Assembly (NCBI GenBank): GCA_964035545.1
Contig: OZ037769.1
Coordinates: 13,568,633-13,632,632, forward strand
Reading direction: 5' to 3'
DNA length: 64,000 bases
From: Bugula neritina
Lineage: Eukaryota > Bryozoa > Gymnolaemata > Cheilostomatida > Bugulidae
The notes beneath the pieces are model-generated. The model saw nothing but the letters and a program-made list of their open reading frames with translations. It was not told where the DNA came from and did not search any database. Position 1 is the first letter of the stretch; each line of letters opens with the position of its first letter. The position numbers were made by a program, and so were the translations under genes. This document shows, in pieces, positions 28,468-37,655 of the stretch.

Positions 28468-30699
28468 ATGGAGTTCAATACAAAAATTACCGTTAAAGCC
28501 TTGAAGGCTCTAGCTAAAGAAAGAGGATTGAAACGATATTCTCAATTAAAAAGAGCCGAACTTATGCGGCTCTTAATGATTGAAGATAAATTCAAGTTAA
28601 TTAAAGACTTGAAAATTTTGGTTAAAGAAAGAGGGTTTAAGCGATACTCTAGCTTAAAAAGAGCCGAACTTATACGGCTATTATCGCCTATGGATGAACC
28701 AGTTCCGAATATAGGACAAGCCCCGTTAATACCTACACCCGTGAAAAAAATTATGCGAGAAATATTTACGCAAACTACGTATAATATAAAAAAATGGGTT
28801 GAAGGTATTGTAAAACCGATTGCGAAGATTATAAATCTGATTAAGGATAAAATTATGGCTTTATATAATCAGCCTAAGCTTATAGAACAAGCCATTAATG
28901 GTTGGTTTAAAACTTACGAAATTAATGGTTTACCCAAGTACGATATAAATTCGTTTAGTAAACTAGTAAAATTAAATGTATTAAAATTATTAAAACCCGC
29001 TATAAAAACTAAAATAATAATAACGTGTGAAATGAAAAAAATTAATTTAATTACCGGTAAAAGCGAAATATTAATTACCGCGTTTTCATCACGCATTGAA
29101 ACTATATTAGAGTCTACGAATATTAATAAAATATACGATGTAATGATTGAACGTATAAAAGAAAATTTAGCTTCATTTAATTCTAAAGGAAGTAGTTGGA
29201 TATTTAACGGCATTATAAAAATGCAAATTAATATTAATAAATATCAACCTTTTGCGGGATCATCGTATATCGATCTTCCTAAAATAATTAAAAATAAAAA
29301 GGCTATAATAAACCCGAAAAATAATGATAATAAATGTTTTATGTGGGCCGTATTAGCCGCTCTTTATCCGGCTAAAAATCATTCGGATAGAATTAGTAAA
29401 TATAAAGAGCACGTTAATAAAGTATCGTGGGAAGGCGTAGAATTTCCGGCTACAATTAAATCTATTGACGCGTTTGAAAAAGCTAATCCTAATATTGGCA
29501 TTACCGTTTTCGCTTGGAATGGTAATTCCGTATATCCGTGGAGGCAATCATCTAAACGCGCTAAAACAGTAATTTTATTCCTTATAACTGATGATGAAAA
29601 AAGTCATTATACGTGGGTTAAAAATTTAAGTAAATTACTCAGCTCGCAAATAAATAGTGAGGGACACGCGAAACAATTTTGTTTAAATTGCTCGCAATCG
29701 TTTAAAACGGAAAAATCTTTAAAAAAGCATCAAGATTGGTGTTTAACGAATGAAGGTGTAATTATGACATTTCCGAAATTAGAAAATAAAATAAAATTTA
29801 ATTCTAATTACTATTGTCGCAGTATGAGAGTACCATTCGTAGTATACGCAGACTTTGAATGTTTTACAAAACCTATACAAGGTTGTCAGCCTAATTCACA
29901 GGAAAGCTATACTAATCAGTATCAACAGCATGAACCGTCAGGCTTCGGATATTATGTAGTAAGCGTTACCGGCGAGTGCGAGTATAAAAGTTATACTAAA
30001 CAAAACGAAAATGAAAATATTGGTGACAAATTTATGAGAAATTTAGAAGAAACAATTAAAAACTTATATAATAAGCACAAGTTTCCTAAACAAATGATAA
30101 TTACGGCTAGCGAGCAAGAGTCTTTCGAATTAGCTGAAATTTGTCATATATGCGAGGAAAAATTAAATAACGATAGAGTAAGAGATCATTGTCACTTAAC
30201 TGCAAATTATAGAGGAGCCGCGCACGAACATTGCAACTTAAATTATAAAGTTCCAAAATTTTATCCAGTATTTATTCATAACTTATCGGGTTATGACGCC
30301 CACTTGTTCGTTAAAAACTTAAGCGGTAAAATTTCTTGTATACCTAATACCGAAGAGAAATATATATCCTTTAGCGAACGAGTGGTAGTAGATGAATTTA
30401 TTAATGAAGAAGGTAAAAATGTTGAAATTACGCGTGAAATTCGCTTTTTAGACTCGTATAAATTTATGAGTTTTAGTTTAGCGAGTTTAGTAGCGAATTT
30501 AAAACGTAATGACTTTAAACACTTGCAACAACATTACTTAAAAAATCAATTAAACTTGTTATTGAGAAAAGGAGTATTTCCTTACGATTATTTTAATAAC
30601 GTAAGCGTGTTAGATGAAACGTCTTTACCTTCAAAAGAAAAGTTTTATTCGAGCTTAACCGAGCAAGGTATTTCGGAAGAAGACTACACTCACGCTTAA
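28468..30699 (+). CDS. Protein-primed DNA polymerase B, N-terminal part up to a premature TAA (743 aa)
   Basis: Starts in TATATATAAATG. Residues 7-36 and 44-72 are two near-copies of a SAP-like DNA-binding motif (KERGLKRYSQLKRAEL). Further on are CFMWAVLAALYP, a zinc finger (CLNCSQSFKTEKSLKKHQDWC split as C-X2-C..H-X3-C), and the 3'-5' exonuclease: Exo I YADFEC (about 460), an inserted endonuclease-VII-like CHIC..DHCH block (about 560), Exo II HNLSGYDAHLF (about 603) and Exo III DSYKFMSFSL (about 662). TAA at 30697-30699 interrupts the frame, which continues unchanged to 32226. The family copies the linear genome using a protein primer. Confidence 0.9.
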   Translation: MEFNTKITVKALKALAKERGLKRYSQLKRAELMRLLMIEDKFKLIKDLKILVKERGFKRYSSLKRAELIRLLSPMDEPVPNIGQAPLIPTPVKKIMREIFTQTTYNIKKWVEGIVKPIAKIINLIKDKIMALYNQPKLIEQAINGWFKTYEINGLPKYDINSFSKLVKLNVLKLLKPAIKTKIIITCEMKKINLITGKSEILITAFSSRIETILESTNINKIYDVMIERIKENLASFNSKGSSWIFNGIIKMQININKYQPFAGSSYIDLPKIIKNKKAIINPKNNDNKCFMWAVLAALYPAKNHSDRISKYKEHVNKVSWEGVEFPATIKSIDAFEKANPNIGITVFAWNGNSVYPWRQSSKRAKTVILFLITDDEKSHYTWVKNLSKLLSSQINSEGHAKQFCLNCSQSFKTEKSLKKHQDWCLTNEGVIMTFPKLENKIKFNSNYYCRSMRVPFVVYADFECFTKPIQGCQPNSQESYTNQYQQHEPSGFGYYVVSVTGECEYKSYTKQNENENIGDKFMRNLEETIKNLYNKHKFPKQMIITASEQESFELAEICHICEEKLNNDRVRDHCHLTANYRGAAHEHCNLNYKVPKFYPVFIHNLSGYDAHLFVKNLSGKISCIPNTEEKYISFSERVVVDEFINEEGKNVEITREIRFLDSYKFMSFSLASLVANLKRNDFKHLQQHYLKNQLNLLLRKGVFPYDYFNNVSVLDETSLPSKEKFYSSLTEQGISEEDYTHA

Positions 30700-32226
30700 A
30701 ATGTTTGGAAAGAGTTTAATATGAAAACGTTTAGAGACTATCACGACTTGTATATGAAAATCGATGTATTACAGTTGGCTGACGTTTTTGAAAACTTTAG
30801 AAGCATATGTTTAGAGCATTATAAATTAGATCCAGCTTGGTATTATACGGCTCCGGGTTTAAGTTGGAATGCCATGCTCAAAACTACTGAATTAGAGCTA
30901 GACCCAATTACCAACGTTGAGCAACTACTCTTCTTTGAAAGAGGAATTAGAGGCGGTGTAAGTATGATTAGTCATAGGTACGCTAAAGCCAATAATAAGT
31001 ATATGGAAAATTATAACGCTAGCGAACCTAGTAGTTATATTACGTATTTAGACGCTAATAATTTATACGGATGGGCTATGTCGCAAAAATTACCCGTAGG
31101 TAATTTTAGATGGATGGGTGAAAGGCAATGTAAAAATTTAGAAAAAAGTTTAAAATTCCCGCCTAGCTTTTTAGAAGTAGATTTAGAATATTCTAAAGAA
31201 GTACACTGCTTCCATAAAGATTATCCGTTCTGTCCTGAAAGATTAACGATTAATAAAACGAAAAAATTAATTCCAAATTTAAATAATAAAAAGAATTACG
31301 TTATACATTATGAGGCGTTAAAACAATGCCTTATGTATGGCTTAAAATTAACGAAGATTCATAGAGGTATAACCTTTAACGAATCGGATAAACTTAAAAA
31401 ATATATAAACTTAAATACCAGACTAAGAACTTTAGCTAAGAGCAATTTTGAAAAAGATTTTTTTAAGTTAATGAATAATTCCGTATTTGGTAAAACGATG
31501 GAAAATATTCGTAATAGAATTAATGTTAAATTAGTTACTAGCGAAAGCGAAGCTAAAAAGTTAACTAATCAACCTAATTTCAAAGGTAGTACAATATTTT
31601 CCAAAAATTTAATAGCCATTCATATGAATGTAACGAAATTAAAATTTAATAAGCCCGTATATTTAGGCGCGGCTATATTAGATATTAGTAAAATTCTAAT
31701 GTACGACTTTCATTACGAATACATTAGACTTAAATATGGTAATAAAGCTCAGTTATTGTTTACGGATACGGACAGCTTAATGTATCACGTACAAACTGAA
31801 GACTTTTATAAGGATATATTACCGGACATTGAAGCTAGATTCGATACTAGTAATTATCCTAAAATTCACACGTTACCAACGGGTGTGAATAAAAAAGTAA
31901 TAGGAAAATTTAAGGACGAAGCCGGTGGCAAACAAATTACGGAATTTGTAGGCCTAAGAGCTAAGTTGTACTCTTACAAAATGGATGGTATAGAAGAGAA
32001 AAAGTGTAAGGGTATTAATAAAAGTACGCGGGATAATCGCATAACGTTTGACGATTATAAAGAGTGCTTATTAACGCGAATAAATCAGCATAGAACGATG
32101 AACGTATTAAGAAGTCATAAGCATACAATGTACGCTGAGACTATAAATAAAGTGGCTTTGTCGGCTGAAGATGATAAGAGAATAATACTAGAAGATGGTA
32201 TAACAACGGTTCCTTACGGTTATTAA
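30700..32226 (+). CDS. DNA polymerase B, polymerase domain after the premature stop
   Basis: In the same frame as the upstream part; the first Met is at 30721, 21 bp after the TAA. It contains motif A (YLDANNLYGWAM), motif B (KLMNNSVFGKTMEN) and motif C (FTDTDSLMYHV), all with catalytic residues present. It ends at TAA after VPYGY. No AAATG start motif precedes 30721, so independent expression is unlikely. A single base change would explain the break. Confidence 0.9.
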   Translation, partial: NVWKEFNMKTFRDYHDLYMKIDVLQLADVFENFRSICLEHYKLDPAWYYTAPGLSWNAMLKTTELELDPITNVEQLLFFERGIRGGVSMISHRYAKANNKYMENYNASEPSSYITYLDANNLYGWAMSQKLPVGNFRWMGERQCKNLEKSLKFPPSFLEVDLEYSKEVHCFHKDYPFCPERLTINKTKKLIPNLNNKKNYVIHYEALKQCLMYGLKLTKIHRGITFNESDKLKKYINLNTRLRTLAKSNFEKDFFKLMNNSVFGKTMENIRNRINVKLVTSESEAKKLTNQPNFKGSTIFSKNLIAIHMNVTKLKFNKPVYLGAAILDISKILMYDFHYEYIRLKYGNKAQLLFTDTDSLMYHVQTEDFYKDILPDIEARFDTSNYPKIHTLPTGVNKKVIGKFKDEAGGKQITEFVGLRAKLYSYKMDGIEEKKCKGINKSTRDNRITFDDYKECLLTRINQHRTMNVLRSHKHTMYAETINKVALSAEDDKRIILEDGITTVPYGY

Positions 32227-32229
32227 TAA

Positions 32230-32577
32230 ATGAGTATAAAGTTAGAAAATAAAGCTCTTTCAAATATTGAATTAGAATTTGCGATTAAAAAATTAAAAAT
32301 ACCGCGTTTTAGAGGAGTATTCTCAAGAAATGACTTACCCGATAAACCGCGTAAAAAAGAATGCGGTATATTAAATTTAGACAATTTAATGGGTAACGGT
32401 ACTCATTGGGTAGCTTGGTATAAAAATGGAAATAAAAAATATTATTTCGATAGTTTTGGATTACATCCTCCTTTAGAAATAATGAAATATTTAAAACCGC
32501 CTATATTTTATAACACGGAACGAGTACAAGAATTTGGTACCGTTATATGCGGACACTTGTGTTCGGTGTTCATGTAA
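32230..32577 (+). pseudogene. Adenain-like cysteine protease, interrupted by an LTR element
   Basis: Starts in GGTTATTAATAAATG, 4 bp after the polymerase stop. Catalytic residues are visible: His59 (GTHWVAW), Asp74 (YFDSFG), Gln100 and Cys107 (ICGHLC). Immediately after GHLC the coding sequence enters the left LTR and ends SVFM. The missing C-terminal two dozen codons resume in frame after the right LTR and TSD (37065-37134, ending TAA). The family matures the capsid by cutting at (M/I/L)XGX-G sites, and matching sites are present in the products at 24164 and 26542. Confidence 0.88.
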
Positions 32578-32791
32578 ACATTTATTTCTAATTTGTTATT
32601 TTATTATTTTACTATTTTTTGTCATAATCTTAATAATTAATTGTATCACTTATTGTAATAGTTTTAGTATTTTCGTGTATATATATTGTGGTAATAAATC
32701 ACGGCTTCGGCCTCTTACGTTTATCAACTAACTCGAGCACGTTCTGTCTTTTCACGATAGCTGAAATAATATCACAAATCAACATAAAACA
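32560..32791 (+). repeat. 5' LTR
   Basis: 232 bp, TG...CA ends, contains TATATATTG and AATAAATCACGG that could serve as promoter and polyadenylation signals. Identical by eye to 36828-37059. Confidence 0.95.
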
Positions 32792-32835
32792 TGGTGCCCC
32801 GAGTCTAATTATTATTAATATTACACTGAAATAAC

Positions 32836-35800
32836 ATGGAGCAATTACTAGCGCCAAAACCATTAGCAGATGGACCGAATTTACCTGAGGAATGGAAGAT
32901 TTTTAAACGTGACTTCGAACTTTTTTTAACGGCCACATCGAAAGATACAGCCGAAGGCAAAGTGAAAACTGCATACCTACTTAGAACTATCGGTCGCCGA
33001 GGCAACCAAATATACGACTCTTTCAACTGGACTGACAACAATGACAAAACTGACTATGACAAAGTTGTGACGCAGTTTGATGACTACTGCAAACCAAGAA
33101 TAAACTTAGTGGCTAAGACTCACTCACTACTGACTTGTAAGCAAGGAAATAGAACTATTGACGAATTTTTGACTGAACTACATACCATTGCAGGACTATG
33201 TGACTTAAAAGACATGTACAACCGACTGATACTACAGGCACTGATACTGGGAATTGAAAGTGACAAGATTAGAAAGAAACTGTTTGACTTGACTGACTTT
33301 GACAAAGCAATTGAACTCTGCAGACGAGAAGAAGCATCGGCTATTGACTACAAGACTATGACTAAGGATAACACATATGGACTCGAACAAGTGAACTTGG
33401 TAAAACATAGACCTCCGACTCATCAATATCACTCTAATGACACTCGTAACACTGATAAACACAGAGGACAACTTTCACACACTCACTCTCAGCCCAACGT
33501 CAGAAAATCAGTTGGTGCTTCTAGGTGTGGAAACTGTGGAGGCAATCACCCACCTCGAGCATGCCCAGCATATGGGAAACAGTGCAATCATTGCAAGAAA
33601 TTTAACCACTTTGCTGCATACTGCAGGTCACGCATGCATCATTATCGCGACTCAACCGAAACAGCCAATCAAGTCACCTGGAATTACTCTTCAGACAGTG
33701 ACTCTCAACATGTAAGTACTATCTCCACTACTGTACGAGATCGTAAATTATTAGCGATGCTCACTGCTAAGCAAGCAGATACTATTTATGACATTGAATT
33801 CCAACTTGACACTGGTGCATCATGCAATACTTTGAATACGATCGACTACGACAAGCTAGGTAGACCGAAACTTACACCGACTGATACTGTACTAACTTTA
33901 TATGACCAGAGCAAGTGTGCACCACTAGGGTGGACACGGATACAGATACTAAACAAGCAAGGATGTTACACTACATTAAAATTCCTAGTTGTGGAAACCA
34001 CCCAACATAGCTTGCTGTCATGGAAATCATGTTTGCACCTGGATTTATTACAAATGCCCAGCACCAAAAGCGAGAATGTAAACTTTGCCACTACTGACCC
34101 AGACCTTCAGACTTTACTGACTAACTTTGATGACATATTTACCGGACTTGGAAAGTTTGAACAGGAATATAGGATAGAGCTAAGACCTGAAGCTGTACCA
34201 GTGCAAGTCCGACCGCGGAAGGTGCCCTTGTCGATGAAATCAGATCTCATCAAGACTATTCTTGAACTAGAACAACGTCAAATTATCGCTAAGGTAGAAG
34301 CACCTACAGACTGGATAAGCCATCTACAACCAGTGCGCAAGCCTAATGGAAAGATACGCATCTGCATAGATCCGCAAAATCTCAATCAAGCAATTAAACA
34401 AAACCACGCTGTCATGCCAACATTGGAAGATGTTTTGCCACAACTCAACGGTGCCAAGTTTTTCTCCTTGTGTGACGCCAAAGAAGGTTTCTATCAAATT
34501 CCCCTAGCTGAGGAATCTACAGACTTGACAACTTTCTGGACTCCCATAGGAAAGTACAAGTACCTAAGGCTACCCTTTGGAATTGCATCAGCGCCGGAGG
34601 AGTTTCAGAGAAGGCTCACGGAAAATCTTGCTGGTCTTGATGGCATCACCATAGTTGCAGATGACATCCTAATTTTTGGAAGCACAAGGAAAGAGCATGA
34701 TAGAAACCTTGAAGCGCTCTTCAAACGTGCTCGACAGACAGGACTGAGACTGAACAAGGAAAAATCCCGCTTCCTTCAGGACGAACTACCTTACATTGGA
34801 CACATACTGACAACTAATGGACTTAAACCAGATCCTAACAAAGTAAAAGCCATTCTTAAGATGAAACCTCCCTCATCTCCACAGGGAGTAAAACGATTCC
34901 TTGGTCACATCACATACATGTCAAAATTTATTAGCAACCTAGCATCGGAATCTGAACCATTACGACGTTTACTGACACAAGACAATGCTCAAGACTTTCA
35001 CTGGACTGACGACCAAATGAACGCTTTTAATAGACTGAAGACCTTACTAACTGACTCAGAAACTCTACAATACTTTGACTGCAACAAGCCAGTAACTATA
35101 CAAACTGACGCTTCAAATGCTGGTGTGGGTGCAACACTCATGCAAGGAGGCAAGCCTGTAGCATATGCATCTCGCAGTTTAACAAAATCGGAACAGAACT
35201 ATGTGCCACTAGAGCTTGAGTGCCTTGCCATAGTGTTTGGCACTGAACGCTTTGACCAGTATATCTTTGGTCACCATGCTGTCACTATCCAAACTGACCA
35301 CAAACCCCTTGTATCTATTTTCAGGAAATCCATTCATAAGGCATCTCGGAGGTTGCAGGCTATGCTTCTTCACTTACAAAGATACCCCAACATTAAGGTA
35401 ACTTGGCAAAAGGGTGCTGAACAGATCACGGCTGACTTACTCTCAAGAGACTCATACTTTGACTCCCCCAACTATCAACAACTACCAGAACACATTTTTC
35501 ACATTGACTCTCAAAATAATGATGCTCCTGTTTGTGACGACTTAATTGACAACATTAGGACTGCTACTGCACAGGACAATGAACTTATGACACTGACAAA
35601 CCTTATTAAACATGACTGGAACATTGCCAACTGCACAACTCACGACAAGTACAAACACTTTCAGGACGAACTATCTATTGACAATGGCATTGTTTACAAA
35701 GGACTACGAGCCATTATTCCAAAGACACTCCAGAGAAAGTTTCTCCAACTACTTCACACCGGCCATAATGGGATTAACTCCACACTAAGACGTGCCCGCC

Positions 35801-36786
35801 ACACAGTGTTTTGGCTTGGCATCACCAATGACATCAAAAACAATATTGCTAACTGTCGACAATGTCAACTGGATGCTCCCCGGCAACAGAAGGAAACACT
35901 TTTACTCCACACAGTTCCCCAACAACCCTGGACCAAAGTAGGAATTGACTTGTTTGAATACAATCACACTCACTACATTACTATTGTTGACTATACGACT
36001 GACTACCTTGAATATGACCGACTGGACAACCAAACAGCAGAGGCTGTTATCAACTCCATAAAGCGCTGTTTTGGACGCCTGGGAATACCCAGACAGGTTC
36101 ACACTGACAACGGACCACAGTTTACCTCGCACCAGTTTTCCACTTTCAGCCAATCATGGAATTTCACACACACCACCAGCTCTCCATATCATCCTCAGTC
36201 CAATGGGAAGGCAGAGTCTGCTGTGAAGATAGCCAAACGTATACTCCGCAGATGTGAAGAGCCCGAACTTGCGTTACTGGAACATCTCAACACCACCAAA
36301 GAAGGCCTGACGGCCAGCCCAATTCAGCAACTTATCGGAAGACCCACCAGGTCAGTACTCCCACAAGTTCGGCCAGAAACAGAGAACAACCAAGGTTGGT
36401 GGGAAAAGCAGGGCCGCAATGAAAAACTGCAGCAGAGATGCAATGACGGTGCAAGAGATTTGGCAGTGCTGAAAGAAGGGCAACCAGTTTTGGTTCGAGA
36501 CTGGAGTCAGCACCGGAGAAAATGGCAGGAGGCGCAAATTAACAAACAATTGAGTAGCAGAGCCTATGCCATACAACTTAACAACAACCTCTTTCGGAGA
36601 AACCGGCGAGACATCAGACCACTCGTCACGGAGCCAGCGAGTCCTGAGACACCAAAGGATCCTAAACAAAACGCTAGTAGTACCCAGGTTGACACCACCG
36701 AGAGCGCCAATCATAGCGACAATCTAAGACGTTCAACCAGAGAACGGAAGCCACCTAGTTGGATGGCAGACTATGTGCCCTCTTAA
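32836..36786 (+). CDS. Gag-Pol polyprotein of a Ty3/gypsy element (Mag/K02A2.6-like; 1316 aa)
   Basis: Order: capsid-like Gag (residues 1-220), two CCHC zinc knuckles (CGNCGGNHPPRAC and CNHCKKFNHFAAYC, about 230-265), aspartic protease (QLDTGASCNT, about 325), reverse transcriptase (SLCDAKEGFYQIPL and the active-site VADDILIFG, about 610), RNase H (QTDASNAGVGATLM, about 757), integrase HHCC (HTGHNG..CRQCQ) and DDE core (GIDLFEY, HTDNGPQF, NGKAESAVK). The replacement of YVDD by VADD and the linked knuckles fit the Mag-type clade. There is no stop, frameshift or envelope gene. Gag and Pol are in one frame. Confidence 0.95.
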   Translation: MEQLLAPKPLADGPNLPEEWKIFKRDFELFLTATSKDTAEGKVKTAYLLRTIGRRGNQIYDSFNWTDNNDKTDYDKVVTQFDDYCKPRINLVAKTHSLLTCKQGNRTIDEFLTELHTIAGLCDLKDMYNRLILQALILGIESDKIRKKLFDLTDFDKAIELCRREEASAIDYKTMTKDNTYGLEQVNLVKHRPPTHQYHSNDTRNTDKHRGQLSHTHSQPNVRKSVGASRCGNCGGNHPPRACPAYGKQCNHCKKFNHFAAYCRSRMHHYRDSTETANQVTWNYSSDSDSQHVSTISTTVRDRKLLAMLTAKQADTIYDIEFQLDTGASCNTLNTIDYDKLGRPKLTPTDTVLTLYDQSKCAPLGWTRIQILNKQGCYTTLKFLVVETTQHSLLSWKSCLHLDLLQMPSTKSENVNFATTDPDLQTLLTNFDDIFTGLGKFEQEYRIELRPEAVPVQVRPRKVPLSMKSDLIKTILELEQRQIIAKVEAPTDWISHLQPVRKPNGKIRICIDPQNLNQAIKQNHAVMPTLEDVLPQLNGAKFFSLCDAKEGFYQIPLAEESTDLTTFWTPIGKYKYLRLPFGIASAPEEFQRRLTENLAGLDGITIVADDILIFGSTRKEHDRNLEALFKRARQTGLRLNKEKSRFLQDELPYIGHILTTNGLKPDPNKVKAILKMKPPSSPQGVKRFLGHITYMSKFISNLASESEPLRRLLTQDNAQDFHWTDDQMNAFNRLKTLLTDSETLQYFDCNKPVTIQTDASNAGVGATLMQGGKPVAYASRSLTKSEQNYVPLELECLAIVFGTERFDQYIFGHHAVTIQTDHKPLVSIFRKSIHKASRRLQAMLLHLQRYPNIKVTWQKGAEQITADLLSRDSYFDSPNYQQLPEHIFHIDSQNNDAPVCDDLIDNIRTATAQDNELMTLTNLIKHDWNIANCTTHDKYKHFQDELSIDNGIVYKGLRAIIPKTLQRKFLQLLHTGHNGINSTLRRARHTVFWLGITNDIKNNIANCRQCQLDAPRQQKETLLLHTVPQQPWTKVGIDLFEYNHTHYITIVDYTTDYLEYDRLDNQTAEAVINSIKRCFGRLGIPRQVHTDNGPQFTSHQFSTFSQSWNFTHTTSSPYHPQSNGKAESAVKIAKRILRRCEEPELALLEHLNTTKEGLTASPIQQLIGRPTRSVLPQVRPETENNQGWWEKQGRNEKLQQRCNDGARDLAVLKEGQPVLVRDWSQHRRKWQEAQINKQLSSRAYAIQLNNNLFRRNRRDIRPLVTEPASPETPKDPKQNASSTQVDTTESANHSDNLRRSTRERKPPSWMADYVPS

Positions 36787-36827
36787 AACAATCATATCTA
36801 AATAGCTTTTTTCTATTCTGTGGGAGA

Positions 36828-37059
36828 TGTTCGGTGTTCATGTAAACATTTATTTCTAATTTGTTATTTTATTATTTTACTATTTTTTGTCATAATCTTA
36901 ATAATTAATTGTATCACTTATTGTAATAGTTTTAGTATTTTCGTGTATATATATTGTGGTAATAAATCACGGCTTCGGCCTCTTACGTTTATCAACTAAC
37001 TCGAGCACGTTCTGTCTTTTCACGATAGCTGAAATAATATCACAAATCAACATAAAACA
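36828..37059 (+). repeat. 3' LTR
   Basis: 232 bp, follows the purine-rich tract at 36818-36827 and is followed by the ACTTG duplication. Confidence 0.95.
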
Positions 37060-37064
37060 ACTTG

Positions 37065-37134
37065 TGTTTATATTGGCTTAAAGAAATGTTTAAACGCGAG
37101 TCGCCTCAATTAATTATAAATAAATTACTTATAT
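37065..37134 (+). pseudogene. 3' remainder of the adenain-like protease
   Basis: After the second ACTTG target duplication the frame reads on as LYWLKEM and further basic residues to a TAA at the start motif of paralog 2. It carries no catalytic residue. Separated from its 5' part by 4.5 kb. Confidence 0.75.
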
Positions 37135-37136
37135 AA

Positions 37137-37655
37137 ATGACTTCAGTTTATATTTTTGGAAATTCGGCTAAAGCCACTATAATAAATGAAAAACCGTATA
37201 TTACGAATATTATAATTCCGTCGGAATTTACTTATTATAATGATGGATTCGCCGCTACGTTAATTAAAGATTTTTTAGTCGATGAACCAATTGAAATAAC
37301 GAATATATTAGTACAATTTTACAGCGAACAGGCTCATAATACTAAAGAACTTTATTGGACTGATAAACGAGTAAGTTTGCAAATTAGAAATAGCGCTGAA
37401 ACATTTAGTAAAGACAATGAACATATTTCTTACGATATAAGCGGTAATGAACATAATGTTCCGTTTAGCGAAATAAACGCTAATAAAATTATTGAAGCTA
37501 ATAAAAACTTTAAATTAACAATGGCGTTATCAAAAACTTATCCTAGTTATAAACCTAGCGAAGTAATTTTAACCGATACTACTACTAGTGAAATAACCGT
37601 CGCGGCATTACCTTTTCATTACGTATTAGTAAAACTTTATTATAATTATAAATGA
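37137..37655 (+). CDS. Terminal paralog 2, unknown (172 aa)
   Basis: Starts in ACTTATATAAATG. The N-terminus SVYIFGNSA resembles the fibre-like protein's SVYKFGGSG. It shares DEPIEITN, ELYWTDKRVSLQIRN, SGNEHNVPFSEINANKI and ALPFHYVLVKLYYNYK with paralogs 1 and 3. Beta-rich, no membrane helix. Its last codons (AAT TAT AAA TGA) hold the ATG of paralog 3, the same arrangement as between paralog 1 and the fibre-like gene. Confidence 0.75.
   Translation: MTSVYIFGNSAKATIINEKPYITNIIIPSEFTYYNDGFAATLIKDFLVDEPIEITNILVQFYSEQAHNTKELYWTDKRVSLQIRNSAETFSKDNEHISYDISGNEHNVPFSEINANKIIEANKNFKLTMALSKTYPSYKPSEVILTDTTTSEITVAALPFHYVLVKLYYNYK
37641..37655 (+). promoter_or_regulatory. Start motif embedded in the stop of paralog 2
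   Basis: TATAATTATAAATGA: the last three codons of paralog 2 (Asn-Tyr-Lys-stop) form TTATAAATG for paralog 3. The same word serves the paralog 1 to fibre-like junction at 20602-20614 on the other strand. Confidence 0.7.

Larger units (their letters stand above)
32560..37059 (+). mobile_element. Intact Ty3/gypsy LTR retrotransposon nested in the Polinton protease gene
   Basis: 232-bp LTRs (32560-32791 and 36828-37059) beginning TGTTCGG and ending AAAACA look identical by eye. Five-base target duplication ACTTG (32555-32559, 37060-37064). A primer-binding-site position starts TGGTGCCCCGAG at 32792 and a purine tract TGTGGGAGA precedes the right LTR. One uninterrupted gag-pol frame. All this indicates a very recent insertion. 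Base composition is less AT-rich than the Polinton around it. Confidence 0.97.

Noticed and set aside
23026-30699. Recoding of TAA as a sense codon in the Polinton
   Set aside because: Several other genes of the element end at TAA in the expected place, so the two internal TAAs are better explained as mutations.
32534-32731. ORF in the 5' LTR region
   Set aside because: Lies in the LTR and repeats in the other LTR; no protein features.
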